Shown here piece by piece: positions 11,080-22,860 of a DNA stretch of 64,000 bases. The DNA is from Branchipolynoe longqiensis. Lineage: Eukaryota > Annelida > Polychaeta > Phyllodocida > Polynoidae. Position numbers and translations under genes: made by a program. Under the pieces are notes generated by a model that worked only from the letters and a program-made list of their open reading frames with translations, was not told the DNA's origin and did no database searches. The stretch spans positions 107,738,844 to 107,802,843 of the forward strand of contig CM059191.1 of NCBI GenBank assembly GCA_030323885.1. The letters run 5' to 3'. Positions within the stretch are counted from its first letter, which is position 1, and every line of letters starts with the position of its first letter.

Positions 11080-12245
11080 GGGACCACAATACCTATCAAG
11101 CCATTACAGTCACAAGGTAAGTGGAATGTGGTGCATGAGGGATGATCGTACCTTTATCACAGTACCTATCAAGCCATTACAGTCACAAGGTAAGTGGAAT
11201 GTGGTGCATGAGGGAGGGATAATGGTACCTTTATCACAGTACCTATCAAGCCATTACAGTCACAAGGTAAGTGGAATGTGGTGCATGAGGGATAATGGTA
11301 CCTTTATCACAGTACCTATCAAGCCATTACAGTCACAAGGTAAGTGGAATGTGGTGCATGAGGGATAATGGTACCTTTATCACAGTACCTATCAAGCCAT
11401 TACAGTCACAAGGTAAGTGGAATGTGGTACATGAGGGATAATGGTACCTTTATCACAGTACCTATCAAGCCATTACAGTCACAAGGTAAGTGGAATGTGG
11501 TGCATGAGGGATAATGGTACCTTTATCACAGTACCTATCAAGCCGTCACAGTCACAAGGTAAGTGGAATGTGGTGCATGAGGGATAATGGTACCTTTATC
11601 ACAGTACCTATCAAGCCATTACAGTCACAAGGTAAGTGGAATGTGGTGCATGAGGGATAATGGTACCTTTATCACAGTACCTATCAAGCCATTACAGTCA
11701 CAAGGTAAGTGGAATGTGGTGCATGAGGGATAATGGTACCTTTATCACAGTACCTATCAAGCCATTACAGTCACAAGGTAAGTGGAATGTGGTACATGAG
11801 GGATAATGGTACCTTTATCACAGTACCTATCAAGCCATTACAGTCACAAGGTAAGTGGAATGTGGTGCATGAGGGATAATGGTACCTTTATCACAGTACC
11901 TATCAAGCCGTCACAGTCACAAGGTAAGTGGAATGTGGTGCATGAGGGATAATGGTACCTTTATCACAGTACCTATCAAGCCATTACAGTCACAAGGTAA
12001 GTGGAATGTGGTGCATGAGGGATAATGGTACCTTTATCACAGTACCTATCAAGCCATTACAGTCACAAGGTAAGTGGAATGTGGTGCATGAGGGATAATG
12101 GTACCTTTATCACAGTACCTATCAATCCGTCACAGTCACAAGGTAAGTGGAATGTGGTGCATGAGGGATAATGGTACCTTTATCACAGTACCTATCAAGC
12201 CGTCACAGTCACAAGGTAAGTGGAATGTGGTGCATGAGGGATAAT
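11080..12245. repeat. 73-bp minisatellite with acceptor-like and donor-like sites
   Basis: About 16 highly similar units of 72-73 bp. On the plus strand each has CCTTTATCACAG (acceptor-like), then 27 bp without a stop in one frame, then CAAG|GTAAGTGG (near-perfect donor). Copies differ by only a few bases (GCATGAG/ACATGAG, CCATTACAG/CCGTCACAG), suggesting recent expansion or homogenisation. The orientation is opposite to the host gene. Confidence 0.95.
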
Positions 12246-13834
12246 GACACTGTTGTACGGTGAAAGGAGACCCTGGTCTGTCTGCATTTGTTTATGGCTA
12301 ACCTGAACCGTATAATGAAATCGGGAAATAATCAAATCTGAAACTGAAACTGGCACAGTAGTGTGCATAGTGGTTTATGTTAGAAGAGCAATGAGAATTC
12401 ACATTTAAGTTCCGTTTAGTGTCAAGTCCAAAATCCCCCGCATGCACCCAGGTTTCACCCCCTAGAAGGGTCACAGTTCTCACCTGTACCCCAGCATGAA
12501 GGGTCAAGGTCCACACCGTCAAGTAAGGTCTAGGCTTCACTTTGAGGAAAGGTCAAGGTTTCACCTAAGGTTCATCTCGACTAGTTGACCCAAGAATGCA
12601 CGGTTCAGCACAGAAAGGGTTCACCTCCAAGGACAGGTCATAGCCTCACTCCTCAGGGAAGAAGGTGATCACCGAGAAGAAAAGGCACAAACTGCCGGCT
12701 AGGTAAGCGACAATACGGTCACAATAAGGACAGTGGTATGGTTTGTCTCCAAGGGGAGTTACATATCAGTACAATGGAGCTAAGATAGTCCCACGCCAGT
12801 ACTGGAAAAAACCTGACTTTCTACTTTTGTTTGATTCTCTAACAGAGAGAATTTTCACATTTTCCCAGAAGGTCCACATTTTCCCAGAAGGTCACCCCCA
12901 CTGAATCTCAGTATAGGAAGGCCCAACATCGGCCGACCACTGACCAACACAAAGGTCGCAATGCGACAAAGACTGCTTTCATTACTTGACTGCCGCTCTC
13001 CATTTACATTTCATGAAAGCTGCCTGTAAAAGTGTTGAAGTGCTGCTGGCTTTTGCAAGTTACCAGTGGTACTCTCTTGGGGAGCAAATATAGGTTTCAC
13101 ACCGGCAAGAACATGTCCAGAAAGGCGCAAAACTATTTGTCCCTGCAGTGGCTGGTCGGGAGATGTTGGGCTGGTCGGGAGATGTTGGCCCTTGATGCTG
13201 CCACAGTGACATGGTTTTCTGTTCAGGGTTTGCTCCCTTAGCCTTCAGTTCTGTCAAGAACCTGTACCACAAGGCAGTGGTTTACAACTCTGCAGGGCAG
13301 GGGCGTCAAACTCCCTGAGGTATTACAATACCTGCATGCCCTTGCATATATTGATGTGGTAAGACTGACAAAGACTGCTAACTAGTTGGGAGAAACACCA
13401 GCAAACGAAATCCCAGTAAAAAACTAGTCACTGTTGGCCCCTCCCGATGATCAAATCCATATCTAAATTCCACTTTTGCTTTTTATGTCAGTGTTGTCAA
13501 GAAAAGGCACCGATGTACAGTGAGGACAGAATAAGAAGGGACAGACATAGACAGTACAGACAAGCATCGAAATAAGTAGAAAACCCTCAGAAGTTAAGGG
13601 TTGGGAATAAGAAATACTAAAATTTAACCAACAGAAAAGAGAAGAAAATGGAGACATCTGCAGATATCTCTGTATCAAGCACATTAAACTCGGGGACAGG
13701 CTACTGATCCGATACTGCGTCAATCCCAGAGCAGCTCGCGGAGACAAAACAGCACAAAGAGCACGGCATACAAGGACAGTTGGGGTGAGTAGGCATACCT
13801 ACACACCAGAACAGGAGAACACGAAGACATGGCA
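12246..13834. other. Intronic sequence without recognised genes
   Basis: Contains loosely repeated AAGGTCAAGGTTTCACC-like motifs at about 12440-12650 and a short LINE shard at 12956-13007. No exon with good splice sites and continuing phase was found. Confidence 0.5.
12956..13007 (-). mobile_element. 3'-terminal LINE shard
   Basis: About 50 bp (landmark GACTGCTTTCATTACTTGAC) match the 3' end of the LINE copy at 41572-41620, including the codons for the C-terminal KWRAAVK and its stop, in the same orientation. This is what an extremely 5'-truncated insertion of that family would leave. Confidence 0.75.
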
Positions 13835-15520
13835 TCTGCACAGTGGGGAAAGGAGGGGAGCATGGTAGCTGCGCAGTGGGGAAAGGAGGGGAGCGTGTTA
13901 GCTGCACAGTGGGGAAAGGAGAGGGGAGCATGGCAGATGCACAATGGGGAAATGAGGGGAGCATGTTAGCTGCACAGTAGGGAAAGGAGAGGGGGGAATG
14001 GTAGCTGCACAGTGGGGAAAGGAGAGGGGAGCATGGTAGCTGCACAGTGGGGAAAGGAGAGGGGAGTGTGTTAGCTGCACAGTGGGGAAAGGAGAGAGGA
14101 GCGTGGTAGCTGCACAGTGGGGAAAGGAGAGGGGAGCGTGGTAGCTGCACAGTGGGGAAAGGAGAGGGGAGCGTGGTAGCTGCACAGTGGGGAAAGGAGA
14201 GGGGAGCGTGGTAGCTGCACAGTGGGGAAAGGAGAGGGGAGCGTGTTAGCTGCACAGTGGGGAAAGGAGAGGGGAGCGTGGTAGCTGCACAGTGGGGAAA
14301 GGAGAGAAGCGGGGTAGCTGCACAGTGGGGGAAAGGAGAGGGGAGCATGGTAGCTGCACAGTGGGGAAAGGAGAGGGGAGCGTGGTAGCTGCACAGTGGG
14401 GAAAGGAGAGAAGCGGGGTAGGTGCACAGTGGGGAAAGGAGAGGGGAGCATGGTAGCTGCACAGTGGGGAAAGGAGAGGGGAGCGTGGTAGCTGCACAGT
14501 GGGGAAAGGAGAGGAGAGCGTGGTAGCTGCACAGTGGGGAAAGGAGAGAGGAGCGGGGTAGCTGCACAGTGGGGAAATGAGGGGACCGTGTTAGCTGCAC
14601 AGTGGGGAAAGGAGAGGGGAGCGTGGTAGTTGCACAGTGGGGAAAGGAGAGGGGAGCGGGGTAGCTGCACAGTGGGGAAAGGAGAGGGGGCGTTGTAGAT
14701 GCACAGCGGGGAAAGGAGAGGGGAGCGTGTTAGCTGCACAGTGGGGAAATTAGGGGACCGTGTTAGCTGCACAGCGGGGAAAGGAGAGGGGAGCGTGGTA
14801 GCTGCACAGTGGGGAAAGGAGAGAGGAGCGGGGTAGCTGCACAGTGGGGAAAGGAGAGGGGGGCATGGTAGCTGCACAGCGGGGGAAAGGAGAGGGGGTG
14901 TGGTAGCTGCACAGTGGGGAAAGGAGAGAGGAGCATGGTAGCTGCACAGTGGGGAAAGGAGAGAGAAGCGTGGTAGCTGCACAGTGGGGAAATGAGGGGG
15001 GCATGGTAGCTGCACAGTGGGGAAAGGAGAGGGGAGCTTGGTAGCTGCACAGTGGGGAAAGGAGAGGGGAGCATGGTAGCTGCACAGCGGGGAAAGGAGA
15101 GGGGAGCGTGTTAGCTGCACAGTGGGGAAAGGAGAGGGGGGCATGGTAGCTGCACAGTGGGGAAATGAGAGGGGAGCATGGTAGCTGCACAGTGGGGAAA
15201 GGAGACGGGGGCATGGTAGCTGCACAGTGGGGAAAGGAGAGGGGAGCGTGGTAGCTGCACAGCGGGGAAAGGAGAGGGGAGCATGGTAGCTGCAGTGGGG
15301 AAAGGAGAGGGGGGCATGGTAGCTGCACAGCGGGGAAAGGAGAGGGGAGCGTGTTAGCTGCACAGCGGGAAAAAGAGAGGGGGGGCGTGGTAGCTGCACA
15401 GTGGGGAAAGGAGAGGGGGGCGTGGTAGCTGCACAGCGGGGAGGGAGAGAGGGGGAGGGAAGGGCATTGTAGCTGCACAGCGGGGAGGGGGAGGGGAGCG
15501 TGGTAGCTGCACAGTGGGGA
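13835..15520. repeat. 35-bp minisatellite with splice-acceptor-like units
   Basis: Around 48 units of about 35 bp; plus-strand core GTAGCTGCACAGTGGGGAAA then GGAGAGGGGAGCGTG. On the minus (host-gene) strand each unit reads a C/T-rich tract followed by CCCCACTGTGCAG, a good match to a 3' splice site. Frames on the minus strand read Ser/Pro/Leu-rich repeats and are not genes. Confidence 0.95.
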
Positions 15521-15560
15521 GGGGGATGGACGGGCATGGACACAGATGCACAGTGGGTAG

Positions 15561-16384
15561 GGGGAGACGATAGCTGATGTAATACCGGACCACCATGTAC
15601 CTGAATGCGCGCTCCACACTGCAGGAAACGGAGAACAAAGAGACCACTCCGATTAGACTCGTGCACGCTGCACATTAAGACGGCCACATCCGGCTTCTAC
15701 TGACCGAGCACCCTATGCCCACCCGGCAGGTCTACAACAGCGTGTAGACCATGAAGCCGGTGACACACCGCCCGGTTGTAGGCCCGGGATGGCGAGGGCT
15801 GACAGCAAGAGAAAGCTACGTGTGACGCATGACGAAGGTGTGCTGAGTGGTGAATAGTAGGTATATACACGGACACAATCTGCTTTAATTTAAGTCCACC
15901 ACTGCACAATTCTCTACACTATTACAGAACCAACGGTGTGAAAACAGTATTTATACAACCATTTTGGGATTACAGCGGTTTAAGTAATCTTGCATGTTGG
16001 CGATTTTAAATGCAATTTCGATTAAATGGGTAACTAAATGAGTAAACATATTGGACCAGATATGTTGAGTACAGTTTCTTTGAGAGATTTGAAGTGTTTG
16101 CGTGCCAGCACAGTGATACAGACTGAGTGCGTGTGCATGGTGGCGCCCTCAGGTGGTGTAAACGGGTAGCAGACAGATACGCCACAATGTGCCACTTACA
16201 TGAGCTAGTGCCTGCTCATCTAACGTCAACATCAAATTGTATTGCGACAAAATAACAGCTCAGGCATCATGCCGATATCGCCATCTCTCCTGCACACCAG
16301 AAACACACTGACCCACAACCAGTCACCCCTCACTGCGCCAAAGAACGCAAACACCAGGTGTGCTGGAGTCACCTTAGAACATGT
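15561..16384. other. Unique intronic sequence
   Basis: No mobile element or repeat was recognised. A strong minus-strand acceptor (CTCCGTTTCCTGCAG) occurs at 15619-15633; see findings for a possible micro-exon. Confidence 0.5.
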
Positions 16385-17470
16385 ATGTAGCAACATGTCA
16401 GTCACAACAAGCATGTAGCAACATGTCAGTCACAACAAGCATGTAGCAACATGTCAGTCACAACAAGCATGTACCAACATCTCAGTCACAACAAGCATGT
16501 ACCAACATCTCAGTCACAACAAGCATGAACCAACATCTCAGTCAAAGCAAGCATGTACCAACATCTCAGTCACAACAAGCATGTACCAACATCTCAGTCA
16601 CAACAAGCATGTACCAACATCTCAGTCACAACAAGCATGAACCAACATCTCAGTCACAACAAGCATGTCCCAACATCTCAGTCACAACAAGCATGTACCA
16701 ACATCTCAGTCACAAGCATGTACCAATATCTCAGTCCAGTCACAATAAGCATGTACCAATATATCTCACGCAACAAACCAATACCTCACAATATGTGTGT
16801 ACTAACATGTCATACGCAGTGTGCGTGAATCAAGATCTGACACAACATGCATCTCACTCACAATGTACTTGTATCAATATCTCAGTCACAATGACATATA
16901 TCATACTTGGATTGATATATCATGAACAGTGTGTGAGCATAAGCATGTACCAACATCTCACACACAACATGCTTGCACCATCTCACACACAACATGCTTC
17001 TACTGACATCTCACACACAACATGCTTGCACCATCTCATACACACATCCTTGCACCATCTCACACACATGCTTCTACTGATATCTCACACACGTGCTTGT
17101 ACCATCTCACACACAACATGCTTGCACCATCTCACACACAACATGCTTGTACCATCTCACACACATGCTTGTACCATCTCACACACATGCTTCTACTGAT
17201 ATCTCACACACAACATGCTTGTACCATCTCACACACAACATGCTAGCACTATCTCATACACACATGCTTACACCATCTCACACATGCTTCTACCGACATC
17301 TCACACACAACATGCTTGCACCATCTCACACACAACATGCTTCTACTGACATCTCACACATAACATGCTTGCACCATCTCATACACAACATGCTTGCACC
17401 ATATCTTAGACACATACTTGTACCATCTGACACTCATGTTTATACTATCTCACACACAACATGCTTCTAG
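16385..17470. repeat. About 25-bp minisatellite, left block
   Basis: First half: units of about 25 bp with ACAAGCATGTACCAACATCT then CAGTCAC. Second half (about 16965-17470): ACACAACATGCTTGTACCAT then CTCAC. The same second-type unit recurs at 23827-24340 on the other side of the retrotransposon at 17597-23070. Confidence 0.9.
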
Positions 17471-17596
17471 CATCTTGTAAAAATATACGGATTTCGGTTC
17501 GGATTTATAGATTGGCAGAGAAGCAATGGGTGCCCCACTCGCTGTGCGACATAATAGACTATGTGGAAAATATGATAACACATAGTGCCCGAGATT

Positions 17597-17865
17597 GGTC
17601 GTAATGTTCACATTGCGTTTGATGTGAGGGAAGGAAGAGACCCTCCCCCTGCCTCTCTCCTGCCGCCGCCCGGCTTTCTCACCTTCCCTGTCATCCTCCC
17701 CTCAGCTTTCTCCCACCTCGCCGCTCTCCCTGCCATGCCGGCTTTCTCACCTTCCCCCCCCGCCCCCCCTCTCTCCCCTCCCCGCTCCTTCCCTTATAAG
17801 GCCGCCCGCCGGCCTCCCTCAGCCACTCGCCTTCTGGCCGTCCTCCCTGCTCCAGCTCCTTTCTT
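17597..17865 (+). repeat. A1 terminal repeat of the Ngaro-like element
   Basis: Starts near GGTCGTAATGTTCACATTGC and ends TCCAGCTCCTTTCTT. It matches A2 (22567-22826) closely, with a small extra C-rich block at about 17747-17771 that A2 lacks. Confidence 0.9.
17794..17800 (+). promoter_or_regulatory. TATA-like box in A repeat
   Basis: TTATAAG in a C-rich context (CCCTTATAAGGCC), conserved in A2 near 22755. It is a plausible core promoter for the element, about 130 bp before the gag start codon. Inference only. Confidence 0.35.
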
Positions 17866-17928
17866 TGGCTCTCCACCTCGGACCCCCCCACGACCGCCGC
17901 ATCACCCTCGGGCCGATCAACATGCATC

Positions 17929-19077
17929 ATGCCTAGCAACAGCAAAGGAAAAGGACGCCGGGGAGCCCGCAGGGCCGCCACAAGTACGCCGGAACCCGCC
18001 TCACCAGCCTCCTCCGCCCCGGGCTCGCCCCCGACGCCTCGTGGCCGCCCTTCAGGCAACTGGGCCGCGGGCGTCGATGCGACGATGACCGCCACCCTCC
18101 AGGCGCTGGAGCGCATCACCTCACGGCTCGACGCCCTCGACTGTCGCGGCGCCCACGCCCCCGATGAGTCAACCCCGGCCGCTGCGCCGCCTACTCCTCG
18201 CCACCCGTCCCGACGCCTCGGGCACACGTAGTCGGGGGGGCACTCCCGCCGCCTCCGCCTCAAGCACCGCTCCCGGGGGCGATCCACCCGCAATACAAGC
18301 AGTACGCATGCCACACCGCCCAACCGCCGGCTCCCGCGCCTCCGGCGTTCGACCAGGATGCAATCGACTACACCCCGGCATCCGCAGCCGACGCCGTCAG
18401 AGAGATCCTCGCATCGGCCGAGGCGCAGCACGCCGGGAGGAGAAAAGGTATCTCCCCCCCAACTATATTTTCCCCTCGGACCTCGTTGAGAGAGGCCCCG
18501 AGCGAAAGTCCGTCAAGCAGGGGGAGGCGACCAAGGACGAGTATAGCCTCGCCCTCCGCACCCTCGAGAGCCACCCGACCTTCCCCACCCACTCCCTACC
18601 AGGCCTCAACCACCACGCCATCACAGTTCTCCGCGACAACCTTGTCTACCCCTGGCCTGCCGTCCGCCGCTATTCGGAGACCATCTTCACCTGGATAGCG
18701 GACGTCAGGCTCCCCCAGGGGTGGCACGACCCGGTCGCCCTGAACATGGTGAGGATGGAGTTCCTCACCAGGGCCGCCCCCCCCCCAAGCCGCCCCGACA
18801 GCCACCCGACCCGCATACCCTACCCGACCCCAGCCCCAGCCATGGACCCTACAGCAGGGATCTCCACGGGGCCCCCTGCAGCGCCTGGAACCGCAAGCCC
18901 ACCTCGTGCGACCGGGCCCCCTCCGGGGAGGCCCACGGTGAGGCGGGGGCCAGACAGCGGCACACGTGCGCGTACTGTGCGAACGTGCGCAAGGTCCTCA
19001 CGATGCATAGTGAGGCCGTATGCATGGCGAAATGCGCACGTGAGCGCGCGACCCCGGCCACCTCGGCGGATTTTTAG
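17929..19077 (+). pseudogene. Gag-like ORF1 of the Ngaro-like element, frameshifted
   Basis: An ATG at 17929 opens a basic, Ser/Pro-rich N-terminus (MPSNSKGKGRRGARRA) that stops at 18231. The conserved-looking central part lies in another frame (about 18430-18850), reading PPNYIFPSDLVERG, then LNHHAITVLRDNLVYPWP, then FTWIADVRLPQGWHDPVAL. A third stretch (about 18880-19077) has CAYCANVRKVLTMH, a small Cys/His motif of the kind seen at the end of gag proteins. At least two frameshifts are therefore needed to read it, and the copy cannot make one continuous protein. No function beyond a structural, nucleic-acid-binding gag is suggested. Confidence 0.65.
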
Positions 19078-19649
19078 TCCGCCGGTCCCCCCCGGCCGGC
19101 CCAGAGGGCCACAACCGGCCTACACCCCAGACTATTGCCGACAACCTCACCACCACCACCGACCAGCACGCCTACGCCCTGACCGTTTGCCACACCTGCC
19201 CAGACAACGCCTCCGGCCCTCAACCGGAGCCCCACCGGACCGTCCGAGGCACCACCGGCTCCCCTGACACACGGCCCAACCAGCAACGACCAGGCGCTGC
19301 CCAGCACAGCGGCACCAACACACCCGGGGACCATCACCCGGCCCCGAAGGCTCCCATCGCCTCCCACGACAACTCGACCACAGACACCGCTGACGCCGAC
19401 CTCCACCTCTCCCCCGGTGCCCACTCGACCACAGACACAGACACCGCCGATGTCGACGTCCACCTCTCCCCCGGAGACACCGCCTTCCTCAACCCCACCG
19501 ACCCCCCTTCCCCACCCCACCCCGCACGACTTCGCTGCCCCCCTCTCCAACCCCCACCGCACCTACTCGCCCTTCCCCCCGACCCTACCCCGACTGACAA
19601 CCTGGACGAGCCCACCGTCGACATCGTCGACCCCCACATCCAGGACACC

Positions 19650-21412
19650 CTCCCCGCTGCCCCCTCCTGCGGCCCCACCCCCGCCCACTACCGCCCCACC
19701 ATCCTCTCCACCTGGCCCCACACCTCCGGCGAGGCGTGGGCCCGGTACCCCACCTTCACCAACACCTACGCCGCCCTCCGGGAAGCGGGCCTCCCCAATT
19801 TTTTGGCCGCCCACATCCCCCTCCCCTCAGGCCTCCACATACCCGCCTGGCGCGCCCGCCTCCGGCTCTACCCCGACCCCGCCGTCCTCGACTTTCTCGA
19901 GTTCGGCTTCCCATCTAACTATTCCGCCTCGACCCCTCCCCCCCCACCTTCTCCAACCACCGCGAACCCCCCGAGAACCTCCATCACATTAGGGAGTTCA
20001 TCGAGACGGAACTCGCCCTCGGCGCCCTCGCCGTGCCCGTGCCCCCCTTCACCGTGCCCCCCTTCACCCCCTAGACCCAGATCTCACCCATGATGACCCG
20101 CCCCAAGTCCAATCCGTGCAAGAGGCGGGTCATCGTGGACCTCTCATACCCTCCGGGAGCTAGCGTCAACTCGGGCATCCCCCGGCGCGAGTTCCTCGGC
20201 AGACCCCACTCCTATAGGCTCCCCTGTGTCGCGGACGTAGGCCACCGACTAATCCACGAGGGTCCCGGGGCCTACGTCTGGACCGCTGATATCTCGCGCG
20301 CCTACCGCCAGCTCCGCGCCGACCCCCTCTCCTGCCCCCTCTACGGTGTCTGCCTCGACGGGCTGACCTACGTCGACCTCGCCCTCCTTTTCGGCTGCCG
20401 CTCCTCGGGCGCGGCGTGCGTGCGGGTCACCGCAGCGGTGGCTTGGATCCTCCAGCATGAGGGCTTCCACGCCCTCGTCTACGACTTCGTCGGGTGCGAG
20501 GGCTCCTACCTGAGGGCGTGTCAGGCCTTTGACGCCTTCCTCGCCCTCACCGCCGCCCTCGGGCTCGACGTGGCGCCCGGAAAGTGCCATCCCCCCACTG
20601 TCTGCCTCACATGGCTCGGGTTCGCCCTCGACAGCGGGGCGATGACCATCCGGATCGCCCCCGACAAGATCCAAGCACTCATCACCGACTGCGAGGCCCG
20701 CATCGCCCGCCCCGCCCTCGGGAATCGCGAACTGCAGAGCATCTTAGGCCGCCTCAACCACGTCAGCAGGTGCGTGCTCCCCGCCCGGAAATTCATGACC
20801 CGGCTCCTCGGGGCGCTGCGCAGCTGTTTCGGAGCCGCCTCACTCACCCTCACTGGCGACGCCCTCTGGGACCTGAGGTGGTTCGCTACCTACGGCCGCA
20901 CCTCAAACGGTCTGCACCTCCTCCGGTCCCCGGAGACCCGTCGCCTCGTGATCGAGTGCGACTCCTGCCTGACGGGTGGCGGGGCCTTCTCCAGCTCCAA
21001 GTGCTACGCCCGAGGGTACTCATCGGGGTTCCGGGCGCGGTACCCAGCAATCCACGAGTTGGAGGCGGTAAACCTCGTCGTCGCCCACCGCTGCCTCCTT
21101 CCGGTGATGTCGCGGGGGCGACGGTCGTTGTCAATACAGACAACATGGCATCTGCCGCCGCTCGAGTCTGGCCGCGCCCGGGACCCCACCCTCGGGACCT
21201 GCGCCAGGGAGCTCTGGCTGATGGCAGCCACGGGCTCCTTCAACCTCCAAGTGACGCACAAGCCCGGGGCCAACCTCCTCCTCGGGGACGCCCTCAGCCG
21301 CGCCCACCTCGCCGGCCCCTGGGCCGAGGTGGCGCGGGCCGAGGTGGACCGCCTCGGGCTGAAGTACGTATACCCGTCTCACGACGATTTCCCCTTCCAT
21401 CCCGGCCTCTAG
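19650..21412 (+). pseudogene. Reverse transcriptase/RNase H region of the Ngaro-like element
   Basis: N-terminal part (about 19660-19920) reads GLPNFLAAHIPLPSGLH and LDFLEFGFPSNYS, typical of the start of DIRS-order RT. A frameshift at about 19930 and an in-frame TAG at 20072 separate it from the main frame 20090-21412. That frame shows RVIVDLSYPPGASVN, then ADISRAYRQLR, then LFGCRSSGAACVRVTAA, then RNase H landmarks (IECDSCLTGG, HELEAVNLV, HKPGANLLLGDALSR). The catalytic box reads ALVYDFVG instead of a YxDD motif. Within RNase H the conserved VNTDN block is in the next frame (about 21122-21165), implying two compensating indels. Overall a decayed polymerase with clear homology to the copy at 46160-47470. 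Confidence 0.85.
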
Positions 21413-22392
21413 GTTTCTCCTCCGCCGAGGTCGCTGATGTCGGCCGCCTACGCCACGCCGCCCTCGCCCCGGCGACGTGGAAGAACCGTCGCCGGCAAGC
21501 CGAGGACTACGTCAGCTACCTCGTCGCCCGAGGCCTGGACCCCCTTGCGCCGTCGGCCTTCGACGTCGCAGCATACACCGCCTCCTTGTTTGCCCGCGCC
21601 CTCGCGCCGGCCTCGATCAAGAACTCGCCCTCGGGGGCGCGCTCTTGGGTGGAAGCGGCGGGCGGCCTCACATCGGGGTTCGACTCCTGCCTCGCCAGAG
21701 ACGTCTGCCGGGGGGGGTGGGGGGGGAGCGCGCCTCGACGCACATGCCGCGCCAGGCCCCCCCCCCTCACCCCGGGGCAGCTCGCCCTCACCATCGCCCA
21801 CCTCGCCCGGGCGGGCCCCGCCTCTCTCGTCCCTCGGGCCGCCCTCCTCCTCGGGTACTTCGGAATGCTTCGCCAATCCAACCTCCTGGCCCCGAGTCCC
21901 GAGGGTTCGGGCGGCCCGCACACCATCACCCGAGCCGACGTCCGCGCCGCTCCCGGGGGGCTCCGGATCCTCATCAGGACCTCGAAGACCATCTCCAGCC
22001 CCTCGGGCGCGGTCGCCCTCTTCGTCCCGGCCGCCGAGGGCTCCAGCCTCTGCCCCGTCGCGGCCTGGCGCCGCGCCATCGCCCAGTGCCCGGCCTTCAT
22101 GATGCCCTCCGGCCGGCCCCTCAACCCGCGCTCCCTCACCGCGCTCCTGAGGGGCGCCCTCCAAGCGCAGGGAGTGACCGCCCACCAGAGCTTCACCCTC
22201 CACAGCCTCCGCCGAGGTGCCGCCCAAGCCTGCCACCATGCAGGGGTGCCCCTCGCAGACATCATGGCGCAGGGCACCTGGACCTCAGAGGCGGTCCATG
22301 CATACGTGCCCCGCCTCGCCCCCTCGGGCGCGCCTCGAGCCCTCTCCTCCGTCTTGGTGGAGGGCTCTTCGGCGCCCGTCACCAACATTTAA
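21405..22392 (+). CDS. Tyrosine recombinase of the Ngaro-like element
   Basis: This open region follows and slightly overlaps the RNase H end in another frame; no clear start codon is seen, so translation by frameshift or readthrough is likely. It has an N-terminal core-binding part (PATWKNRRRQAEDYVSYL) and the catalytic set: first Arg in LLGYFGMLRQSNLL, Lys in LIRTSKT, His-x-x-Arg in LHSLRRGAA, and Tyr in EAVHAYVPR. These correspond to the R-K-H-R-Y residues of phage-integrase-type recombinases, which cut and rejoin DNA through the Tyr. In DIRS-order elements this enzyme is thought to insert a circular DNA copy. The frame ends at 22392 in VTNI, inside the B1 repeat. The segment near 21700-21760 is G/C-rich and may be locally frame-shifted. 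Confidence 0.85.
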
Positions 22393-22567
22393 GCTCGCCC
22401 GAGCTCATTTACTCATAAGATATACCCTCTCGCTCCTTATGAGCCTATTTACTGTTTATTGCCTTCACCTTGACATTGTATATAGTTTTGTGATTTTCCT
22501 CTGCTGAGGCGTTCAATAAAGCGCCTTTTCTTCCACCCCCGCCTTGCTTTCTTCCTTTTCGCGCATC
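22357..22567 (+). repeat. B1 repeat of the Ngaro-like element
   Basis: Starts GTGGAGGGCTCTTCGGCGCC (inside the recombinase end) and finishes TTTTCGCGCATC. Nearly identical to B2 at 22861-23070. It contains AATAAA at 22515-22520, a likely poly(A) signal. Confidence 0.9.
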
Positions 22568-22826
22568 GGTCATAATGTTCACATTGCGTTTGATGCGAGG
22601 GAAGGAAGAGACCCTCCCCCTGCCTCTCTCCTGCCGCCGCCCGGCTTTCTCACCTTCCCTGTCATCCTCCCCTCAGCTTTCTCCCACCTCGCCGCTCTCC
22701 CTGCCACGCCGGCTTTCTCACCTGCCCCCCTCTCTCACCTCCCCGCTCCTTCCCTTATAAGGCCGCCCGCCGGCCTCCCTCAGCCACTCGCCTTCCGGCC
22801 GTCCTCCCTGCTCCAGCTCCTTTCTT
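22567..22826 (+). repeat. A2 repeat of the Ngaro-like element
   Basis: Abuts B1 directly and matches A1. A 34-bp spacer (22827-22860) separates it from B2. Confidence 0.9.
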
Positions 22827-22860
22827 AACCACCCACCCACCCTACTCTCTTCCTTACTAA

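Noticed and set aside
13701..15687. 538-codon minus-strand Leu/Pro/Ser-rich frame
   Set aside because: 35-bp array; several frames open, no domain.
20584..21400. First half of the 602-codon plus-strand frame and several antisense frames at 17.6-22.4 kb
   Set aside because: GC-rich DNA keeps shadow frames open; only the part after about 21405 is the recombinase, and the RNase H VNTDN block is the sole real piece before that.
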